From: Candidatus Gastranaerophilales bacterium
Lineage (GTDB): Bacteria; Cyanobacteriota; Vampirovibrionia; Gastranaerophilales; Gastranaerophilaceae
Length of the DNA stretch: 42,359 nucleotides
Reading direction: 5' to 3'
NCBI GenBank assembly: GCA_944325075.1
Contig: CALUYU010000015.1
Location: forward strand, 1 to 42,359
Shown: in pieces, positions 1 through 7,059 of the stretch
How the letters are laid out: each line of letters begins with the position of its first letter
Numbering within the stretch: position 1 is the first letter of the stretch
Made by a program: the position numbers and the translations under genes
The notes under the pieces: generated by a model
The model's database searches: none
What the model was told of the DNA's origin: nothing
Seen by the model: the letters and a program-made list of their open reading frames with translations, nothing else

Positions 1-22
1 ATCAAACGTAAATAAATATTAT

Positions 23-45
23 GTTGGGGTGAAACCCCAACCTAC
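23..45. repeat. REP-like hairpin, left copy
   Basis: An 8-bp perfect stem (GTTGGGGT / ACCCCAAC) is followed by CTAC. The same GTTGGGG and CCAACCTAC words recur in the larger palindrome at 113-170, so this looks like a half-unit of one REP/BIME-type family. It overlaps the possible GTG start of the prepilin-like gene. Confidence 0.55.
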
Positions 46-1024
46 ATTGAACTGTGTTGGACGCATATGGAAAAGGTTGATAAAAAATTCTCTATGTCAT
101 CCTGAAATTGCAGTAGGTTGGGCTTTCAGCCCAACATTAAAATATTGTTGGGGTAGAAAACCCAACCTACAAAAAGCTATATCTTATGCATCTCGAAAAG
201 CGACGCGTCATGTAAAAGGGGACTTAGTCCCCACGTTTACTCTCGCTGAGTTTTTTTCACCATACTATTTATCGCCTCGTCGAATTGCATTTACTCTGGC
301 GGAAGTTTTTTTACCATCCTACCACTCGCCTCGCAAGGTCGCGTTTACTCTAGCGGAGGTTCTTATAACCCTAGGCATAATCGGAGTAGTAGCGGCAGTG
401 ACCTTGCCGACCTTGATGGCAAAGCTTCAGCAGAATGTGACGGTAACAAAGTTAAAGAAATTTTATTCAACAATGAACCAAGCCGTAAATCTTTCTGTTG
501 CGGCTAATGGTGAGACTCAATACTGGGTTTTCCCGGATCTTTCAGAAGATGATCCGGACCTTATGTTAAATTCAATTTTTGATTTTTATAATAAATACTT
601 TAAAAATTACCTAAAAGTTTTAAAAATTGAAGACTACAATGGTAATTTGGTTTTGTACTATGCTGATGGAACCGGTGTTTATTTAGCCAATTTGGGAAGA
701 GATTGGATATTTTGTATTAATGCAAGTGATATAAAAAAACTAATTGATGGAGGCAGTGAAGTGAAAAATTCTTTATATGGTAGAAGCTGCTTTCGATTTG
801 GATTTTATCCTAAAGATGGAATGGCTTGCTATTCGGGCTCTTACTCAAATAAAAATTTCTTCAATAAAGGTATAGAACCTTATGTAAGATGTGCATCTAC
901 AGGTGAAGATGGTTCTGTTCATTATACTACAGCAGATGATTTATATAGCGATCCGCTTTTATACACAAAACTGATTCAAATTAATGGCTGGGAAATTCCT
1001 AAAGATTATCCAATAAAATTTTAA
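29..1024 (+). CDS. Prepilin-like (type IV pilin / T2SS pseudopilin family) protein with repeated cleavage motif
   Basis: This is a prepilin-like secreted or surface protein. The pilin signal lies at about residues 106-130 (FTLAEVLITLGIIGVVAA), the hydrophobic helix that prepilin peptidase exposes by cutting before F and methylating. Two extra 18-residue copies of FTLAE(V/F)F...SPR(K/R)(V/I)A stand in front of it (residues 70-105). The C-terminus ends GWEIPKDYPIKF, matching the GW(E/Q)IKDDYP ends of the two paralogues at 15.6-17.6 kb, so the three form one family; their ligand or assembly role is unknown. The start is uncertain: no in-frame ATG precedes the signal, and the candidates are GTG 29, TTG 47 and TTG 77, none with a good ribosome site. 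The first ~70 codons translate REP-like DNA, so the original start may have been displaced by REP insertion. A terminator follows at 1046. Confidence 0.75.
   Translation: MKPQPTLNCVGRIWKRLIKNSLCHPEIAVGWAFSPTLKYCWGRKPNLQKAISYASRKATRHVKGDLVPTFTLAEFFSPYYLSPRRIAFTLAEVFLPSYHSPRKVAFTLAEVLITLGIIGVVAAVTLPTLMAKLQQNVTVTKLKKFYSTMNQAVNLSVAANGETQYWVFPDLSEDDPDLMLNSIFDFYNKYFKNYLKVLKIEDYNGNLVLYYADGTGVYLANLGRDWIFCINASDIKKLIDGGSEVKNSLYGRSCFRFGFYPKDGMACYSGSYSNKNFFNKGIEPYVRCASTGEDGSVHYTTADDLYSDPLLYTKLIQINGWEIPKDYPIKF
113..170. repeat. REP/BIME-like palindrome
   Basis: Outer 10-bp arms GTAGGTTGGG / CCCAACCTAC enclose an inner hairpin (TTGGGC...GCCCAA). The first 26 nt (113-138) are identical to 42283-42308 at the other end of the window. 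The element is read through in frame by the prepilin-like ORF. GTAGGTTGGG-type palindromes are a known sort of dispersed repeat in cyanobacteria-related genomes; no transposase is visible here. Confidence 0.7.
218..232. repeat. Short perfect palindrome
   Basis: GGGGAC-TTA-GTCCCC is a perfect 6-bp stem immediately upstream of the 54-bp coding repeats. It adds to the cluster of palindromes at 23-170. It lies inside the ORF, so a transcription role is unlikely. Confidence 0.4.
236..370 (+). repeat. Tandem 54-bp coding repeat encoding prepilin cleavage motifs
   Basis: Two full 54-bp units (236-289 and 290-343) and the start of a third (344 onward) each encode FTLAE(V/F)F-x6-SPR(K/R)xA. The third copy runs into the real pilin helix. 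Each junction (basic residues, A, then FTLAE) resembles a prepilin peptidase site. The paralogue starting at 17645 carries one such 18-residue unit. Confidence 0.75.
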
Positions 1025-1045
1025 ATTAATTTATAAAGTTATTAT

Positions 1046-1085
1046 AAAAAGCGAATTCCCATTATTATAAGGAATTTCGCTTTTT
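1046..1085 (+). terminator. Rho-independent terminator of the prepilin-like gene
   Basis: AAAAAGCGAA-TTCC and GGAA-TTTCGCTTTTT form a ~14-bp stem with one bulged T and an ~11-nt loop, ending in a T run. It lies 21 bp after the stop codon. The 150 bp between here and the typA stop hold only weak dyads. Confidence 0.75.
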
Positions 1086-1235
1086 ATATCTTGCAGGTAC
1101 AACTTTTACATTGGAGGTAAAAGTAAACTTCTTTTATGGTAATGCCGCCTGCCCCTCTGTTGTCTATATATTATTTACAATATAGATAACAAGTACACTC
1201 TCTTAAAACTTTTTAAGTGAGTCTCATTCGTATCG

Positions 1236-3035
1236 CTAATTATATACTTTCCTAGTCAAATCAGCTTTTCTTATACGAATATTTTGAGGAGTTATTTCTA
1301 CAAGTTCATCATCTGCAATATACTCAAGGCTCTCCTCCAGTGATAAAATCTTAGGTGCCTGAAGTGTTACCATTACGTCTGCCGTTGCACTTCTCATATT
1401 GGTTAATTTTTTTGTTTTGCAGATATTTACCATAACATCTTGGGGTTTGTTGCATTCTCCAATAATCATGCCTCTGTACACTTTAGTTTTTGGGGTTATG
1501 AAGAACGTACCGCGGTCTTCAAACTGAGCCAGTGCGTATGGAATAGCTTCACCTTCTTCAAATGCTATGATAGAACCGTTTCTTTGACGAGGAATATCGC
1601 CTGCGTACGGTCTGTAGTGAAGAAATGTATGGTACATAATCCCTTCTCCGCGTGTCATTCTTATAAATTCACTTCTGAACCCGATAAGTCCTCTTGCAGG
1701 AATGTGGAATGTCATTGTTGTACGGCCTTTTGAATTTTGCATATCTTTCATTTCAGCTTTTCTTCCGGCCAATCTTTCTATGCAGCCGCCCGCGTTACTT
1801 TCAGGAACATCTATGATAAGATTTTCGTAAGGTTCACAGTGTTCGCCGTTAATTGTTTTATAAATAACTTCCGGTTTCGATACCTGAAATTCGTAACCTT
1901 CACGGCGCATTGTCTCTATTAAAATTCCAAGGTGTAGTTCGCCGCGCCCGCTTACTCTGAATACATCGGTACTTTCTGTATCTTCTACACGTAAACTTAC
2001 ATTTTTTTCTAATTCATTGTATAGACGTTTTCTCAATTGACGTGAAGTTACAAACTTTCCTTCCTGACCGGCAAACGGACTGTCATTAACTGAAAAGTTC
2101 ATCTGTAAGGTAGGTTCATCAACATGAATTAAAGGTAAAGGCTTAGGATCATCAAGGCTGCATATGCTTTCACCAATTTGAATATCGGAAAATCCCGCAA
2201 TACCTACTATATCACCTGCGCTTGCTTCTTCTATTTCAATTCTGCCAAGATCGTGGAATCCAAATAATTTTGTAATTTTCCCGCGTTCTTGCGAGCCGTC
2301 TGCGTGTACTACACAAACTTGTTCCTGAGATTTTACTTTCCCGTTTACTATTCTTCCGATAACAATCCTTCCGACATATTCGTTATAGTCGAGCGTTGTT
2401 GCCTGAAATTGAAGAGAAAGGTTTTCATCTCCGGAAGGCGGTTGAATATTTTCCATTATACAATCAAGCAGTGGAACCATATCTTTTCTTTCATCATCAA
2501 GGTCTTTTACAGCAAAACCGTTTAAGCTGCTTGAGAAGATAAACGGAAAATCAATCAGGTCTTCTCTATCAGTCAATTCCGTAAACAAATCAAAAACTTT
2601 ATCTAATGCAGTAAGAGGTTCTGCTGCCGGTTTATCTATTTTATTAATTACAACAATTATTTTCAAACCCAACTCAAGCGCTTTAGAAAGAACAAATCTT
2701 GTTTGCGGCATCGGTCCCTCTGCGGCATCAACGATTAATAGTGCGCCGTCAACCATTCCCAATACCCGTTCAACTTCCCCGCCAAAATCTGCGTGTCCCG
2801 GGGTATCCACAACATTAATTTTGCAGCCTTTGTAATTGATAGAGATATTTTTTGATAATATTGTAATACCTCTTTCTTTTTCTAAATCGTTGCTGTCGAG
2901 AACGCGCTCCTGAACTTGTTGATTTTCTCTGAATGCTCCGGTCTGTTTCAGCAAACAGTCAACAAGGGTTGTTTTTCCGTGGTCAACGTGCGCAATTATT
3001 GCGATATTTCTGATATTTTCATTTACGTTAGTCAT
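1236..3035 (-). CDS. typA: Ribosome-binding GTPase TypA/BipA
   Basis: TypA/BipA is a translational GTPase that binds the 70S ribosome and helps 50S assembly and stress adaptation in the cytoplasm. Numbered from the upstream ATG at 3047, the GTPase motifs are AHVDHGKT (19-26), RGITI (59-63), DTPGH (81-85), NKID (135-138) and SSLNG (173-177). EF-G-like domains and the BipA-specific C-terminal domain follow, and about 600 aa is the usual length. I take the second ATG (3035) because AGGA lies just before it and the protein then begins MTNVNENIRNIAIIAHVDHG, as in the family; starting at 3047 adds only four residues. The gene stands alone between tRNA-Pro and a convergent prepilin-like gene. Confidence 0.95.
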   Translation of the reverse strand: MTNVNENIRNIAIIAHVDHGKTTLVDCLLKQTGAFRENQQVQERVLDSNDLEKERGITILSKNISINYKGCKINVVDTPGHADFGGEVERVLGMVDGALLIVDAAEGPMPQTRFVLSKALELGLKIIVVINKIDKPAAEPLTALDKVFDLFTELTDREDLIDFPFIFSSSLNGFAVKDLDDERKDMVPLLDCIMENIQPPSGDENLSLQFQATTLDYNEYVGRIVIGRIVNGKVKSQEQVCVVHADGSQERGKITKLFGFHDLGRIEIEEASAGDIVGIAGFSDIQIGESICSLDDPKPLPLIHVDEPTLQMNFSVNDSPFAGQEGKFVTSRQLRKRLYNELEKNVSLRVEDTESTDVFRVSGRGELHLGILIETMRREGYEFQVSKPEVIYKTINGEHCEPYENLIIDVPESNAGGCIERLAGRKAEMKDMQNSKGRTTMTFHIPARGLIGFRSEFIRMTRGEGIMYHTFLHYRPYAGDIPRQRNGSIIAFEEGEAIPYALAQFEDRGTFFITPKTKVYRGMIIGECNKPQDVMVNICKTKKLTNMRSATADVMVTLQAPKILSLEESLEYIADDELVEITPQNIRIRKADLTRKVYN

Positions 3036-3257
3036 AATTCCTGCCATTTATTTTTGTACGTCTGTCAATTTAAAGATTATTATTTATTAGTAATTTTTAA
3101 AGGGTAAATACCAGATTAAAGCATAACTCACTTAGAAAAATTTTTCAAGTTATGATTGCGAATTATTAATGTCCAAAATTAGTATTTGACCATGAGGTAT
3201 TATTAATAAATTTAATAATAAGGTATGAATTTTTGCGACTGTCCGAAAACCTGACAT

Positions 3258-3290
3258 AAAAAAAAAGGCCGACTTTCGTCAGCCTTTTTA
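3258..3290 (-). terminator. Terminator of tRNA-Pro transcript
   Basis: On the minus strand AAAGGCTGAC-GAAA-GTCGGCCTTT forms a stable stem with a GAAA tetraloop followed by a run of T. It begins a few bases after the encoded CCA of tRNA-Pro. Confidence 0.85.
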
Positions 3291-3292
3291 AA

Positions 3293-3369
3293 TGGTCGGG
3301 ATGACACGATTTGAACGTGCGACCCCCTCGTCCCAAGCGAGGTGCGCTACCAAACTGCGCCACATCCCG
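3293..3369 (-). tRNA. tRNA-Pro (anticodon UGG)
   Basis: The minus strand folds as a full cloverleaf: acceptor CGGGATG/CATCCCG, D stem GCGC/GCGC, anticodon stem CCTCG/CGAGG with loop CTTGGGA (anticodon TGG, reading CCA), T stem GCACG/CGTGT with TTCAAAT, then discriminator A and an encoded CCA. It reads proline codons. The nearest promoter on this strand is about 320 bp upstream, beyond three repeats that copy the tRNA's first 19 nt, so the precursor has an unusually long leader. Confidence 0.95.
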
Positions 3370-3668
3370 ATATTCAATTTTCAATTATGTAGCGCACCCA
3401 CGGTGCTACCTCTCACAAAACAATACTTAATTGTTTTGTTCGGCAGAGTCAAACTGCGCCACATCCCGGTATTTAGTTTTCAAATTATGTAGCGCACCTA
3501 CGGTGCTACCTCTCACAAAACAATACTTAATTGTTTTGTTCGGCAGAGTCAAACTGCGCCACATCCCGGTATTTAGTTTTCAAATTATGTAGCGCACCTA
3601 CGGTGCTACCTCTCACAAAACAATACTTAATTGTTTTGTTCGGCAGAGTCAAACTGCGCCACATCCCG
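3370..3668 (-). repeat. Three ~100-bp tandem repeats carrying the tRNA-Pro 5' end
   Basis: The 19-nt 5' end of tRNA-Pro (minus-strand CGGGATGTGGCGCAGTTTG) recurs at 3450-3468, 3550-3568 and 3650-3668, giving periods of 99, 100 and 100 bp. Between copies lie ~81 nt with two hairpins: a perfect ACAAAACAAT-TAAGT-ATTGTTTTGT stem and a D-arm-like GGTAGCACC...GGTGCGCTAC stem. The two units farther from the tRNA are identical; the one next to it has diverged slightly. The block lies between the promoter at 3691 and the intact tRNA, so it should be transcribed. The 561 bp up to yidC otherwise hold only this promoter, a T-rich tract (3721-3830) and the yidC promoter region. Confidence 0.9.
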
Positions 3669-3690
3669 ATTATTATCGGTCACAAGTTTT

Positions 3691-3719
3691 ATTCTATGCA
3701 AAACATTTTTTTTCGTCAA
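3691..3719 (-). promoter_or_regulatory. Promoter of the repeat/tRNA-Pro unit
   Basis: Minus strand: -35 TTGACG, 17-bp spacer, -10 TAGAAT. Transcription would start near 3684, just before the first tRNA 5'-end copy, run through the three repeats and the tRNA, and stop at 3258. Confidence 0.65.
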
Positions 3720-3877
3720 GAGGCTTTATTATTTTTTTTTATTTTTTTACATTTTATTTCTTTATTTCTTACTTTCTTTTTTACCTTTTATTCCTGCTTC
3801 CAAGTAATTTTATTATTGTTTGTTATAGACTAAGAATTTACAATCATTAACCCAATTCTTGACTTGACATGGCTTTT

Positions 3878-3901
3878 ATAATACTCTGTACTGAGTATTA
3901 T
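3878..3901. promoter_or_regulatory. Operator-like palindrome at the yidC promoter
   Basis: ATAATACTC-TGTACT-GAGTATTAT has perfect 9-bp arms with a 6-nt centre. It overlaps TATAAT (3877-3882), a possible -10 box; TTGACT/TTGACA at 3859-3869 lie too close to it for ideal spacing. It sits 31 bp before the yidC start. A repressor site is plausible, but no regulator is identified. Confidence 0.4.
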
Positions 3902-3931
3902 ATTTTATGAATAAAGAAGAGGATTAGGGAA

Positions 3932-5020
3932 TTGGATTTTGTAAGTTTAACTATTCATTTTTTAAAAATATTAGCTTCATATGTCGGAAGTTACGGTGTT
4001 GCAATTATATTGCTTACTCTTATTATGCGGGCTGCTCTGTGGCCGCTTAATGTTTCACAGCAGCGAAATATGCGCGCGATGCAGTCGCTTCAGCCTAAGC
4101 TAAAAGCTATTCAGGATCGTTACAAAAGTAATCCGCAAATGATGCAGCAAAAAATGATGGAGTTCTATAAAGAACATAAATTTAATCCTATGGGCGGGTG
4201 CCTGCCTTTGTTAATTCAAATGCCGATTTTTATTCTTTTGTATACATCATTGATGAGTCCTCAGTTTATTCAAATTGCTGGTGATTCAAAATTTTTGTTT
4301 ATAAATAGACTTGATACAACTCTAAGGGCTAATGCAGGTATTTCTAATGACGGTGTTATGGGCACTTCTAAATATGATGTGTTTATGCCAGGAAAAACTG
4401 CAAGAGTATTTATCGGGGACGAAATTTTGAATAATGTTAAAATTACCAACCCTAAAAAAGCGCTCGAAATTCAGGGTGACATTGTTCCCGGTGAAAATAT
4501 TGATTTCAAAATTAGTCTTGACCATTTGGATTTGAAATTTTCACAGCTGGAAAAAGTTACTAAAGCCGAAATTACTGTGACAGATGTTAATACTCGTGAA
4601 AATGAACTTATTACTTTTGACAGACACGATGGGCTTTTAACGGCCTCTGTTCCTACTGTTGAAATTAAAAAATCTTTCCATTGGGATATATTTGCTTTAA
4701 TTGTAATTTTTGCACTTACAATGCTTTTGTCTCAACATCTTATGATGTCCATGAACAAGCAAAATACTAAAGATATGGATCCGACTCAGCAGGCTATTCA
4801 AAAATCTATGGGAACTTTTATGCCAATCATGATTATTGCCACTTTCATCATGATTCCTATTCCGGCCGGTGTCTTTATTTATCTTATTGTAAGTAATATT
4901 GTTCAGGTTATTCAAACTGTGGTTGTTAATAAGCAAATTGATTTAGAAGAGGCTAAAAAAGCAGCCAAAGTTAGTGACATAGATCTGGCAAATGCTAAAA
5001 ATGTAACAAAGGATAAGTAA
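3932..5020 (+). CDS. yidC: Membrane protein insertase YidC/Oxa1 family
   Basis: YidC inserts and folds inner-membrane proteins, alone or with SecYEG. The core is recognisable: the groove arginine R33 in LIMRAALWP, a cytoplasmic helical hairpin (about 42-88), GGCLPLLIQMPIFILLY (88-104), then core helices at about 252-272 and 296-330. Unlike proteobacterial YidC there is no large domain after the first helix. Instead about 115 residues (130-248), predicted mostly beta from their pattern, are inserted after the FLFINRLD segment, in the normally short extracytoplasmic loop between core helices. The start is TTG with GAGGATTAGGGA upstream; no ATG is available in frame. queA follows 5 bp later, so they probably form an operon. 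The usual rnpA/rpmH neighbours are absent. Confidence 0.92.
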   Translation: MDFVSLTIHFLKILASYVGSYGVAIILLTLIMRAALWPLNVSQQRNMRAMQSLQPKLKAIQDRYKSNPQMMQQKMMEFYKEHKFNPMGGCLPLLIQMPIFILLYTSLMSPQFIQIAGDSKFLFINRLDTTLRANAGISNDGVMGTSKYDVFMPGKTARVFIGDEILNNVKITNPKKALEIQGDIVPGENIDFKISLDHLDLKFSQLEKVTKAEITVTDVNTRENELITFDRHDGLLTASVPTVEIKKSFHWDIFALIVIFALTMLLSQHLMMSMNKQNTKDMDPTQQAIQKSMGTFMPIMIIATFIMIPIPAGVFIYLIVSNIVQVIQTVVVNKQIDLEEAKKAAKVSDIDLANAKNVTKDK

Positions 5021-5025
5021 TTATA

Positions 5026-6081
5026 ATGTTGTTGTCAGAATACGATTATAATTTACCCGAAGAGTTGATCGCCCAGCAGCCGGCTGACCGCAGGGAAAAT
5101 TCTAAGATGATGGTTTTGACAAGAGCTGACAAATCAATTAAGCATATGCATTTTTATGATATTGTTGACTTGATTGATGAAAATTCCGTTCTGGTTCTTA
5201 ACGACACAAAAGTTTTACCGGCTCGCCTTATCGGGTATAAGGATACCGGCGCAAAGATAGAAGTCTTTTTACTAAAGCCCCTGAAAGATGGGGATTGCGG
5301 CCCTGACTGGCAGGCATTAATAAAACCGTCAAAGAGGGTTAAGCCGGGAACTATTGTATCAATTAGTGATGAGCTTTCCGTCGAGGTTATCCAAAGGCTT
5401 GAAGATGATGGCGAATGGCTGGTTAAACTTATTTATAACGGCGATTTGTTTGAAGTCCTTCACCGTAACGGAAATATTCCCTTGCCTCCGTATATTGAGA
5501 GAAAAATGCCTTCTGAAGAATTGAAACAGCTTGATTTTGAACGTTATCAAACTGTGTATGCCAGAGATGAGGGTTCTGTTGCGGCTCCGACTGCCGGGCT
5601 GCACTTTACCAAAGATATACTTGAACGCCTTAAATCCAAAGGCGTTGAGATTGTTTATGTGACTTTAAATGTTGGGATTGGGACTTTTAGGCCAGTTAAG
5701 TGTGAAAATATTTTGGATCATAAAATGCATGCTGAAACCTACAATATTACAAGCGAGGCTGCTGATAAGATTAACCTGGCAAAAAAGGCAGGGAAAAAAA
5801 TTGTTGCGGTTGGAACTACTACTGTTAGAACACTGGAATCCGCTTTCAAAAAGTTTGGAGTAGTTAAAGCATGTCATGATAGTTCCGAGTTATTTATTTA
5901 TCCGCCGTATAAATTTGGTGTGGTCGATGAATTGATAACTAATTTCCATTTGCCTAAGTCGACTCTTTTGATGCTCGTGAGTGCCCTTGCCGGTAAGGAT
6001 TTTATTTTTAAGGCTTATAATCAGGCTGTCGAAAATAATTACAGATTCTTTAGCTATGGTGATTGCATGTTTATTCGTTAG
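5026..6081 (+). CDS. queA: S-adenosylmethionine:tRNA ribosyltransferase-isomerase
   Basis: QueA transfers and isomerises the ribosyl group of SAM onto 7-aminomethyl-7-deazaguanine in tRNA, making epoxyqueuosine at wobble position 34. Family signatures run the full length: YNLPEELIAQQPADRREN at the start, LVLNDTKVLPARL, EGSVAAPTAGLHFT, GIGTFRPV, VGTTTVRTLES and TNFHLPKSTLLMLVSALAG near the end. At 351 aa it has the usual length. It starts 5 bp after yidC and is probably cotranscribed with it. No other queuosine gene is in the window. Confidence 0.96.
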   Translation: MLLSEYDYNLPEELIAQQPADRRENSKMMVLTRADKSIKHMHFYDIVDLIDENSVLVLNDTKVLPARLIGYKDTGAKIEVFLLKPLKDGDCGPDWQALIKPSKRVKPGTIVSISDELSVEVIQRLEDDGEWLVKLIYNGDLFEVLHRNGNIPLPPYIERKMPSEELKQLDFERYQTVYARDEGSVAAPTAGLHFTKDILERLKSKGVEIVYVTLNVGIGTFRPVKCENILDHKMHAETYNITSEAADKINLAKKAGKKIVAVGTTTVRTLESAFKKFGVVKACHDSSELFIYPPYKFGVVDELITNFHLPKSTLLMLVSALAGKDFIFKAYNQAVENNYRFFSYGDCMFIR

Positions 6082-6114
6082 TTAATCGTATTTATTTTTT
6101 ATTCTATTGCGATA

Positions 6115-6137
6115 TCGGGCGGCCCGAAATCCTTTTT
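6115..6137 (+). terminator. Possible weak terminator after queA
   Basis: TCGGG-CGG-CCCGA is a 5-bp stem followed after a few bases by a short T run. The stem is short, so this is tentative. Confidence 0.35.
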
Positions 6138-6175
6138 ACTTTTTGACAAATTGAAAAAAATCATTAATTTATACG

Positions 6176-6204
6176 ATAACAATAGCAGTAGTTAGGTCTA
6201 TAAT
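6176..6204 (+). promoter_or_regulatory. Candidate promoter of the transglycosylase gene
   Basis: ATAACA, 17-bp spacer, TATAAT, ending 29 bp before the ATG. A separate TTGACA at 6143-6148 has no well-spaced -10 box. Confidence 0.4.
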
Positions 6205-6233
6205 AAAAATGCCAAGATAAGGGTAGAGTAGAT

Positions 6234-6992
6234 ATGTTTTCAGAAATGATTCAAAGCTTGTTGAATTCCGGCGGGAAGAGTGCTGCAATGCAGCGCTATG
6301 CAGCTTTAAACAATCAGGTTAATAATATTAAATCCAAGCTTCAGTCTCCTGTGCAGAATATCAGCCAAAATCCAATGGATACAATCTATCCTGCCAATAG
6401 ACAAATCAGCGGGTTTGAAAGTGTTTTGCAATCTTCTTCTCCCGCCAATTTTGGAAATCTGCTCTTAAACTCTCCGTCAATGCAGGTAAATGCATCTTTA
6501 GTAAATGGTACAAATTATGAGAATTTTAATGTGTATGATAACATTAAAGATATCAAGAACGAGGATGCTGTTTCCCAGGCAGGGGCGATTTTTCAGGGAG
6601 GATTTGCTAATGCTTCAAGATCCCAGCTTATTGGTATGATTGAGCAAGTGGCGGAAAAGCATGGAGTTGATGATAAACTTGTAAAAGCTCTTATCCGTCA
6701 GGAATCCGGATTTAATCCTAATGCAAAATCTAAAGCCGGAGCAATGGGGCTTATGCAATTAATGCCTGCAACGGCCAAGGCTTTAGGAGTGAATGACCCT
6801 TATAATCCTTTGCAAAATGTTGAGGGCGGCATAAAGTATTTAAAATCAATGCTGAATAAATATAATGGAAACATAATTTTAGCACTTGCGGCATACAATG
6901 CAGGGCCAAATGCTGTTGATAAGTATTCCGGCGTCCCGCCTTACAAAGAAACCCAAAATTATGTAAAGAGTATCTTAGCGAACTATTTATAA
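6234..6992 (+). CDS. Lytic transglycosylase (SLT domain) without a signal peptide
   Basis: The C-terminal half (about 140-252) is a Slt/GH23 lytic transglycosylase domain, which cleaves peptidoglycan glycan strands. Seen: RQESGF with catalytic E157, the [20 protein letters not shown] block and [10 protein letters not shown]. The first ~130 residues are polar, Asn/Gln/Ser-rich and low in complexity. There is no Sec signal, lipobox or membrane helix, although the substrate lies outside the cytoplasm. The protein therefore needs a non-Sec route (as known for flagellar or type III-associated transglycosylases), or the start is misplaced; the ATG used is the most upstream in frame after a candidate promoter. 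It is monocistronic; the next gene has its own promoter. Confidence 0.88.
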   Translation: MFSEMIQSLLNSGGKSAAMQRYAALNNQVNNIKSKLQSPVQNISQNPMDTIYPANRQISGFESVLQSSSPANFGNLLLNSPSMQVNASLVNGTNYENFNVYDNIKDIKNEDAVSQAGAIFQGGFANASRSQLIGMIEQVAEKHGVDDKLVKALIRQESGFNPNAKSKAGAMGLMQLMPATAKALGVNDPYNPLQNVEGGIKYLKSMLNKYNGNIILALAAYNAGPNAVDKYSGVPPYKETQNYVKSILANYL

Positions 6993-6997
6993 ACTTT

Positions 6998-7026
6998 TTG
7001 CATTAATTTGTTGTTTTTGTTACAAT
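6998..7026 (+). promoter_or_regulatory. Promoter of the MCE/MlaD gene
   Basis: TTGCAT, 17-bp spacer, TACAAT: a good sigma70-type match, ending 33 bp before the ATG. AGGAAGG precedes the start codon. Confidence 0.65.
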
Positions 7027-7059
7027 ATTAAATGTGATTAAGCAACAGGAAGGTTTGTA

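Noticed and set aside
3370-3668. CRISPR-like array
   Set aside because: Units are ~100 bp and contiguous, without short repeats alternating with unique spacers, and they contain a tRNA fragment; no cas genes are near.
3370-3668. Classic tRNA attachment site of an integrated element
   Set aside because: Integrases usually duplicate the tRNA 3' end; here the 5' end is copied in tandem and no integrase is in the window.
3721-3830. Terminator or gene in the T-rich tract before yidC
   Set aside because: It is simple T-rich DNA with no stem and no coding signal.
3166-3833. Short ORFs over the tRNA-Pro and its repeats
   Set aside because: They translate tRNA and hairpin sequence in several frames, repeat the same peptide and lack ribosome sites.
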